Shown piece after piece: positions 10,401 to 16,699 of a stretch of 16,699 bases of DNA. Numbering within the stretch: position 1 is the first letter of the stretch; every line of letters begins with the position of its first letter. Origin of the DNA: Ettlia oleoabundans (Eukaryota; Chlorophyta; Chlorophyceae; Chlamydomonadales); contig JAAMXP010001760.1 of NCBI GenBank assembly GCA_019693395.1, positions 6,116 to 22,814 on the forward strand, given 5' to 3'. The notes under the pieces were generated by a model. The model searched no databases. It was not told the origin of the DNA and saw nothing but the letters and a program-made list of their open reading frames with translations. The position numbers were made by a program, and so were the translations under genes.

Positions 10401-12128
10401 CCCTGCTGACGCCCAAGTGGCTGCCACCTGTGCCGCGGATCGTACCATCAAGGCAAGGCTGGGCTGTTAACGGCTGTCTCTTGTCTCTTAGTAAGGCTGT
10501 GTGGCTGGGTTGGTTGTTGTTTGACTGCTGCTTAAGCTGGCCAGATCTCTTGGCGGGAGTGCTGGGCTGCATCGCTGGATGCCCGGGTGATATAGCCCTC
10601 CTTGTTTGTTGGCCATCCTAGTTTTTGTTTGTTGTTTTTTGAGGCATTAAACTACCGACCAGCTGCATCTGTTCGCTTGGCTGTCCATCCGCTGAAGGCA
10701 TGTGGGCCACGCAGTATGCACCATGGCAGGAGAGGTCTTGCTGTTTTGCTGCGCGCTTATGACATAGAAACCAGCAGCTTCTGCCACCCCTCCATGTCGC
10801 AGGTGTGGGGCTTGGAGAAGGGCTACTGCCTGCGCACCCTCATGTGCCACAGCAGCTGCAACTCCCTGAAAATCACCGGGGACGGCTCTCTGGTCACCTC
10901 GGGGCACTTTGACGGCACTCTGCGCTTTTGGGACCTGCGGAGTGGCAAACAGGCTCATGAGGTGGCCGGGCTGCACAGCCAGCAGATCACCTCGGTGGCC
11001 GTGGGGCTCAGGTGTGTGGTGGTGGTGGTGGTGGTGGTGTGTGTATACAGGGTGCGGTTTGGGCGGGGGTGCGTAATGGGGGTGAGTGGTGGGTGGTGTT
11101 CTCTTGTTGCAATGCAGGGCTGGGGCACCTGCCGTGGATCATTGGTCCGTTGGTGCAAAGCCAGCGGTGCTCTGTACATAGTTGTCCGTCTCACAGGCTC
11201 TAGCCAGCCACCTGCCTCAGCCTTTGTGGGGCATGCTGTACCAGGCAGCTGGCAACTTGTTATGCTTCACGTTTAGCAGATGCTTGCCCTGCTCCACCCA
11301 CGTCTGCCCCTGCCTTGATTGCTGACTGATCCTGTGGCTATGGCTTGTTGCAGCGGAGGCCTGGTGCTGACATGCGGCAAGGACAACCTCCTGCGCTGCG
11401 TTGATGTGCGGCGTTTTGAGGTGGGGGCGCTGTTTGGTCGCCCTGGCAGCGGGCAGTCTGGTTGCTTGACTTTTTACTGAAATAGCAACAACAGCATGTT
11501 GAGCAGCCAGCGACAGTCACGCAGCCAATTACAAGCAGTTGCGTCCTATGTGAGTGGTTGTTTCTGTGCACTCTCTGTGTTTTGCCTGACCTGACCCAAC
11601 GTGCCCCCTTGCAGGTGCGCCACACCCTGTCAGCTCCCAGCTTTACTGTGGGAGGCGCTTGGACAACGGTGTGCCTCAGGTATGCCCTTTTGCTTCAGGC
11701 TGGAGAGGCACTTTTTCCATATACCCGCAGGAATGTACCGACAATGATATATCGACATTGCTTTCATCCCTGTCACGCTGTGGATTGATGTTGCAGCGTG
11801 ACTCCTCCTGTCCCCCTGCCTCGCTCCTTCCCGGGTGAGCTGCGTGTACTAATGCTGTCCTCCTCTGCCATGCTGCTGCAGCCCCAGCGAGAGCCAAGCG
11901 GCAGCTGGTTCAGCCGACGGCGCCGTCTTTCTGTGGGACCTGGCAAAGGCAGCCGTAGCATCCCGCCTGCGGCACCCAAAGCACCATCAGCCCGTGGTGG
12001 CCTGCGAGTGGTCCCCCTTGGGGCTCCCCCTTGTGTCATGCGACAAAGTTGGCGGCGTGACTTTCTGGGGAGGAGCTGGCGCACCGGCCGGGCCACATGC
12101 GACATCCCCTCGAGGCGGGGCATGGTGA
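7484..12128 (+). CDS. ATG16: Autophagy protein ATG16 (coiled coil + WD40), 14 exons, 584 aa
   Basis: ATG16 binds ATG5-ATG12 and directs ATG8 lipidation at the forming autophagosome. Exons: 7484-7621, 7716-7823, 7927-8037, 8309-8386, 8569-8637, 8799-8942, 9187-9359, 9654-9786, 9968-10042, 10315-10452, 10803-11011, 11354-11420, 11615-11679, 11882-12128. All joins keep frame. Residues about 8-46 (RQLSTRNAQHRDAFADIVADY and following) match the ATG5-binding helix of the family. Residues 47 to about 265 are heptad-like coiled coil in exons cut mostly at phase 0. From about residue 275 I count seven WD40 blades, with tails such as GGADKTVKLWE, DRTIKVWGLEKG, GHFDGTLRFWDLRSG and GSADGAVFLWDL. VTSGHFDGTLRFWDLRS and LSAPSF closely follow ATG16L-type WD40 sequence. 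Length is near human ATG16L1 (607). Two introns use GC donors. It pairs divergently with the kinesin gene. Confidence 0.95.
8638..8798 (+). other. GC-AG intron 5 of ATG16
   Basis: Exon 5 ends ATGGAG|GCAAGT, a perfect U1 match apart from the C at +2, and the acceptor is CCCTGCAG|GCACGG. Phase 0 joining gives SREMEARLQEAQ. The GT four bases further on would put the next exon in a frame with an early stop. Confidence 0.85.
10453..10802 (+). other. GC-AG intron 10 of ATG16
   Basis: Exon 10 ends ATCAAG|GCAAGG and exon 11 starts after TCGCAG. Joining gives DRTIKVWGLEKG, a textbook WD40 blade end split across the junction. No GT donor reproduces it. Confidence 0.88.
11012..11093 (+). repeat. (GGT)7 and G-rich tract on the 5' splice site of ATG16 intron 11
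   Basis: The intron starts GTGTGT and runs straight into seven GGT units (11018-11038), a short GT run, then five G-runs of three to five up to 11093. The sense transcript is therefore G-rich from the donor onward. Confidence 0.85.
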
Positions 12129-12462
12129 TGTTCCCATTGTTCCCCTTCTAGTTGAGAGCTCCTGCAACCATTGGCGCTTGCCCCTTGTGTGTATATTTCA
12201 TGTATCATATCTCTAGACTCCTCTACCATCTGATTGCAAAATGCACACCTATCTTCTTCTACCGTGCACCTTACACTTTGGAGTAGCACATCGCAGAACA
12301 GACATTCTCATTGCCGCCCCTCGAAACGTTGAAGCCAAGGGCCACAGGCGCCTGCCTGCTGGGCTGCCCCATGTAGCAGTGTGCCCTTACTTAATAACTC
12401 ACAACAGCAAGATTATCTGTGAGACATCCAGCGCTGAGGCAATACACAGCGTTCCCGCCGCA
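12129..12462. other. Convergent intergenic region between ATG16 and the thylakoid protein gene
   Basis: Both genes end into this stretch, so it should hold two 3' UTRs. It contains AT-richer sequence after the ATG16 stop and a minus-strand TGTAA at 12271-12275. I see no coding feature in it. No plus-strand TGTAA occurs here for ATG16; the nearest is at 12612-12616, inside the opposing gene's intron 2. Confidence 0.65.
12271..12275 (-). promoter_or_regulatory. Candidate poly(A) signal (TGTAA) of the thylakoid protein gene
   Basis: TGTAA on the minus strand, 187 bases past the stop codon of the minus-strand gene, in the context GTGTAAGG. The spacing suits a short chlorophyte 3' UTR. Confidence 0.45.
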
Positions 12463-13407
12463 TCACTTCTTGCCAAAGCCCTTAAACTCCTCGGGTTCCT
12501 TTGCCGCTGCTGGCGCCTTCTTGGCAGCCGCCTTCTTGCTGGCAGCGGCGCCGCTGCGCAGGAAGAACAAGTCGAGTCAGGCACTGGGGAAGGGGGGCCA
12601 TTAGGTTGTCCTGTAAGGCTGTATCGCATCTAAAAAAGGTAGTGCAGTTTCGCCAGGCATGAATGTGATAAACTTTAATAGTAGACAACAAATAATAATT
12701 GATTTATTGATTGGGCGTGTGAAGGAACGCACTTTGAGTTAGGGCGGAAGCTCTCGGCGCGCCGCCGATCCTCCTGCTCCAGGCGGTTGTCATTCCAGCT
12801 AGTGAAGGAGAGGTAGGCCACGCCCAAGGTGACCACAGTCAGTGCCGCAACTGAAGGCAGAAAACGGGGGCAAGCGCAGGCCGCAGGTGAGACGTCGGCA
12901 CGGCAAAGACCAAGGACTCGCACCGACAAGGCCTGGAGGCGAGAAACGCAGGATCAGGAGATGCAAGCAGTGATGGCTGGATGCACACCATGCTGAATTC
13001 AACGCTATGGTGATTAGGACTGAGATACCCTGCTGTTCAACTTGCTTACTTGCAATCGTGAAGAGCGCGGTGAAAATCAATTCTGAGGGGTCGATCTCGG
13101 TTGCTGCCTGAGCTGCCGTTAGCGCATCTGCACCGCCAAACGCCGCCACAGCCGCCTCTGCTCCCTCCTCGGCTCTTGCAGGCAACGTGATCCCCATGGC
13201 AGTGAGCGTGGTGGCCAGCGCGAGTGCCTCGGAGGCCTGCTGCTGTGGCTGCCTTGCCGCCGCCGCTGCCATGACTTGATGCCGCTGCACCTGGGCGGCG
13301 CTGCTGCGAAATGCCGCCGAGGCCAACGGCCTGCTGCTGCGTAACGAATCGGCGCAGTGAGGCAGTGCCTTGGCAGAGGCCCGCAGCACGCAGAAGGAGC
13401 AAGACAT
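12463..13407 (-). CDS. Predicted thylakoid single-pass membrane protein, 188 aa, family not recognised
   Basis: Exons (minus strand): 13050-13407, 12733-12850, 12463-12553. Residues 1 to about 50 are a Ser/Ala/Arg-rich, acid-poor chloroplast transit peptide. Residues about 58-79 (ALALATTLTAMGITLPARA) form a hydrophobic segment ending in A-R-A before Glu-Glu, like a lumenal signal with its processing site, so targeting looks bipartite. A short Ala/Glu-rich part follows, then one membrane helix at about 109-134 (LIFTALFTIAIAALTVVTLG), then SFTSWNDNRLEQEDRRR and a Lys/Ala-rich tail ending EEFKGFGKK. The positive-inside rule places the Lys tail in the stroma and the acidic N-terminal part in the lumen. 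Intron 1 splits the membrane helix. I chose the ATG at 13407 because it gives a classic transit peptide; an in-frame start at 13479 is possible. Function is unknown to me; a small photosystem- or thylakoid-complex-associated subunit is only a guess. Confidence 0.8.
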
Positions 13408-13598
13408 AGGTGGGTAGGATTGCCGGTGGCAGCTGCGGTGTTTTGTAAGCCTCAAGCAGTCAATGTAGGCAAGAATCAAGTGGAGGGGAAACCCTGCATC
13501 AGGATGTCATGCTGTGCTTGGCCATTTCACGCCATGTCACGGTCGTTGGCCTCTTTGCTATGGCAAGGGGTCGCATAGCCACCAGCCCATGTTTCGAA
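13408..13598. promoter_or_regulatory. Shared 191-bp region between two divergent start codons
   Basis: It separates the ATG of the thylakoid protein gene (13407, minus) from the ATG of the low-complexity protein gene (13599, plus). It must contain both 5' UTRs and core promoters. I see no TATA box. A plus-strand ATG at 13509, in frame with the downstream gene, would lengthen that protein by 30 residues. Confidence 0.6.
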
Positions 13599-16371
13599 AT
13601 GATGGCGACACCAATTAGGACGTCGTCGGGAGGGGAGGGCAGCCTCCGGCCTGATGCCCAGGAATGGGTGCCCCAGGTGAGGCCTTCTCAGGGCGCCCCG
13701 GCGGGGCCTGAAGCCTCGATTTGGACTTCCTAGGCAATGGGCGCCCGATGCTCTGCTTCCAGCCCTGCCTTGGGCCTTCCGCGCCCACCCGCCCAACGCG
13801 CATAACAACCCAACCCCCTCGCCTGCCGGTGGCAGGTGGCCCGCAAGGAGAGCACTGTTAAGCCTATTAGAACAAACAGCCGGCGTGGGGATGTGCTCGC
13901 CAACCTAGACGCGAGTGAGTGCCCATGGCGCCCTGGCCCCACGGGGCGACGGCAGGTGGCGGCAGCCTGCCTGGGCACCAGGGGTGGCATTGGGTCGCCC
14001 TCAGGGTGGCCTCGGTTCTCACTTAGATTGCCTGCTCATTTCCCCTCAATTGCAGTTCCGTTCACCCCGTCGCAAGGCGTGTGCACACCCAGCCCCACCA
14101 ACATGGCAGCCATGTGGGTACCGCACCCCTTCTTCCACCACCAGCAAGCCTGGGGCTCCATGGTGGGTGCAACGTCAGGCCATCTTCTGACACAAAGGGG
14201 CAGGGCAGCTGCCGTTGCCATACTTGGGTCGGCGATCTCGTGGCCATTTGCGTGGGCTGTGCATTGCTTCTTGGCTAATGATGGGAAGGAAGGCCACGAA
14301 CAACGCTGCTGTTTGGTGCCGGCTGTGCTTCTACCACTTCCCACCAATTGACTGCCCCCGACCACCATCTATGCAGGGCACCAGCTACTCTGGCAGCCCA
14401 GGCCCCAGCAGCAGCCTTTCTGACAGCAGCATGCTGCATGGCGGTGCCTCGCAGCCCGGCACTCCCTGGGGCGCCGCCACCGCCGCCCTGTTCACTGGCT
14501 CCTCCATGATGTGGAACGGCTACTGCCAGCCGCTGCCGTATAGTCCCACCGCGCTGCAGATTGCCGCTGCCTCCGGCGCCCTTGGCTCTAACCCTAGCAC
14601 CCCCGTGCGTGGGGGCCGGCGGCCAGGCTCTGGAGGCGGCGCTGCGGCGGCGGTGGCAGCGAACGGGGGCCCTTTCATGGCTATGATGCCAGGGAGCCCC
14701 ATGATGGCCAGCCCAGGCCAAATGTTGTTTGCCCAGGTAGGTGGGCACCAGTGTAGAGCTTGCAAGGTGTCTTCAAGCACCAGTTGGTGTTTTGCCAATT
14801 TTATGCCTGGCTGAATCCTGGCCGCAGCCGTGGGGCACACATTCAATAAGCTGCACCGCCTGATCTCTTCCCCTTCTCTCCCCACGAGTGCATTCCTGCA
14901 GTATTTTGGCGGAGGCCATCGTGGCAGCAGCAGGTCCCAGTCCCCACCTGAGAGCAAGGACAGCAGTGGCTCTGGTGACGATGGGGAGGGATCTGAGGGC
15001 ATGAGCAGCGCGGGAAGCGGCAGCCTGGAGGTCTCTGATGCTGCCCGCCAGATTGCCAGCGCCATGTGCGCGGCGCAGCAGTTGCCGGGCGAGCCGCCTC
15101 TGCAGGTGAGCGGCTGTGCTGCAGCTGCTGTCGTTGTGCAGCCCTGGTTCTTGAATGTGTGTGGCGCGTGGAGTGCCATGTGAATAGGGGCAATCCTGAC
15201 GCACCACGCTTGAATGCTGCGTGATGCTGACTTCTTGAGAGCTTGTTGTAAGCAAGCCTGCTCGGTAGAACCTCCGCTTCATTCCCTCCTACCATTCCAC
15301 CCCATCACTGCAGCTGCTGGAGCTGGCATCGCTGTTGCACGCCTATGGCCTCGTCTCCGCCATCTCCACCTCGCCTGGCCCCTACGGCAACCCCTCCGCG
15401 CCCCTCTCCCCCGACTCCCGCCTACGCCAGCAGCAGGCCCGGGGCCGCCAGAAGCCGACGGGTCCCAAGCTGAACGCCGACGGTTCGGTGCGGCTCAACG
15501 CACGGCAGCGGCGCACGCTGCGGCGAGCGCAGGAGCGGGCGATGAAGGCGTTGCTGGAGGCGCAGAGCAAGGCGCACGGCATCTCGCCGGAACAGGTGCG
15601 TGGCCGTCTGTGGGGCAGAACGGGTGATCGCTGTGTTGCGTCCCGGTTAGAATGGCTTGTATGCTGGGACAGGTGGGGTAAGCGCTCTATTCTCCTGAAT
15701 AGGGGGGGCGGTTGGTGCTGCTGGCAGCAACTATATGAAGCAGGCGATGGTCTATGGCTGGTAAGCATGTTCTGGCTAGGTGCAGCCAGTACTGGTGGAC
15801 AGGCAGGCACGCACGCATGCAATTTACCGTGTTGTCTGTCACCCTTACCAGGACCGTGTGTGCCCGTTCACCTTCCATTCTCACGCAGGCCGCTAGCAAC
15901 CTAGCGTCTTTCGGCGGTGTGGCCGGCATGCTCCTGGGCAGCCCGCCGCAGGCAGCCAGCCACATGCACAGCCCGCTGCAAATGGCGGGCCTGCCCTACA
16001 TGGCCAGCCCTGGCCTGGCTATGTCTCCAGGGCAAGCCATGATGGCAGCACATGAACATAGCATGATGCACGGTATGGTGCATCCTGCCGCCATGGCGCA
16101 ACACCAGGCAGCTGCTGGCTATGACCCTGCCACAATGGCAGCTGCAGCGTATGGGCTGGCCATGGCGGGGGGCGTTGAGCTGGGAATGCAGCTGCCTATG
16201 CACCACGGGATGGCGCACGCCACGCCGCCCCAGCCCCGCTATGCCAGCAGCCGGCTGGGTGCCGGTGGCTACAGCGGGGGCAGTCCACAGCGTAGCTCTG
16301 GCCATCGGGCCACCCCAGGCGGCGGGCGCATGAGCCGCTTTGCGCCGGCAGAAGCGGTGGCCGCTTACTGA
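13599..16371 (+). CDS. Low-complexity Met/Ala/Pro/Ser/Gly-rich protein with a basic helix, 7 exons, 530 aa
   Basis: I do not recognise the family. Exons: 13599-13676, 13836-13914, 14056-14162, 14377-14736, 14902-15105, 15314-15595, 15889-16371. All have GT-AG introns and one open frame. Most of the protein looks disordered: an N-terminal part with PIRTSS and PIRTNS echoes, MWVPHPFFHHQQAW (residues about 72-85), a Gly/Ala/Met stretch with repeated MASPG, and an acidic Ser/Gly linker at about 218-252. Residues about 337-362 (RLNARQRRTLRRAQERAMKA) form a strongly basic amphipathic helix, the only segment likely to fold or bind nucleic acid. The C-terminal 160 residues are Met/His/Ala-rich (HEHSMMHGM, MHHGMAH) and end RFAPAEAVAAY. 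The composition resembles regulatory or RNA-binding scaffold proteins of green algae, but no known domain is visible. The start could also be 13602 or, less likely, 13509. Confidence 0.85.
15726..15758 (+). other. Possible in-frame cassette microexon within intron 6 of the low-complexity protein gene
   Basis: A 33-base segment between an acceptor (CTGGCAG) and a strong donor (CTG|GTAAGC) is open in phase 0, matching both flanking exons. It would insert QLYEAGDGLWL. The main model skips it because I cannot judge conservation. Confidence 0.3.
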
Positions 16372-16699
16372 AGCCGTGTGCCACAGTGGGTGCTATGTTC
16401 CCAACATGCCGATGGCACCAGGTGCGGATGCGCCTTGATTAATTGTGCAGTCTTCAGTCGCAGCCAGTCAGCCATCCATCCAGGCAACCAATCACAAAGG
16501 CAGTGGCAGCCTCCCCACCATGAGGCCCTCCACTCTCAGCAGAGGTTGGTAGGTCGTGGCACGCATTTCGCCAATCATAGCCCAGCCACGCGTTGGGGAC
16601 AGCATTTTAGGTTTCAACGACAGAGACAGAACATCAGGCAGATCAGGCAACTAGGCTAGGGCGCAAAAACTGCCATATTGTATGCTTGTGCCGACTGTT
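16372..16699. other. 3' flank of the last gene; no feature seen
   Basis: This follows the stop codon at 16369-16371 and is probably 3' UTR running past the window edge. No TGTAA is present on the plus strand and no coding frame is convincing. Confidence 0.6.

Noticed and set aside
13408..13479. Upstream in-frame ATG for the thylakoid protein
   Set aside because: The added segment lacks transit-peptide character, whereas the start at 13407 gives a typical Ser/Ala/Arg-rich N-terminus; it remains possible.
14520..15179. 219-codon minus-strand open frame
   Set aside because: It is antisense to exons 4 and 5 of the low-complexity gene, where high GC content gives long chance frames; the plus strand has consistent splice phases.

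Overview
The window looks like nuclear DNA from a green alga (Chlorophyta; class not determinable from sequence alone). It holds four intron-rich protein genes with short exons, GT-AG and GC-AG introns, a plastid-targeted protein with a bipartite transit peptide, and TGTAA-type candidate poly(A) signals of the kind known from chlorophytes. I see no bacterial-type features, transposon, tRNA, rRNA or CRISPR. All gene models below are manual: I chained exons by reading frame, splice-site sequence and family resemblance, and all four keep one open frame from ATG to stop.

The genes form two head-to-head pairs. Pair 1: a kinesin-7 (CENP-E-like) motor on the minus strand (7211 to 721, 18 exons, about 1065 aa) and ATG16, an autophagy scaffold, on the plus strand (7484 to 12128, 14 exons, 584 aa). 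Their ATGs are 272 bp apart. Pair 2: a 188-aa predicted thylakoid single-pass membrane protein on the minus strand (13407 to 12463, 3 exons) and a 530-aa low-complexity Met/Ala/Pro/Gly/Ser-rich protein with one basic helix on the plus strand (13599 to 16371, 7 exons). Their ATGs are 191 bp apart. ATG16 and the thylakoid gene converge over a 334-bp intergenic stretch. The first 720 bases and the last 328 bases carry no gene I can support.

The genes do not form a pathway. They cover spindle/microtubule transport, autophagy, a chloroplast membrane protein and a protein of unknown role. I found no new multi-gene system. The points worth a second look are: an unusually high share of GC-AG introns (five of about 38 modelled); G-rich, quadruplex-capable repeats sitting directly on 5' splice sites in both the kinesin and ATG16; a SUMO-interaction-like motif and a KEN-box plus CDK-site cluster in the kinesin tail, which parallel known CENP-E regulation; and two family-less genes.
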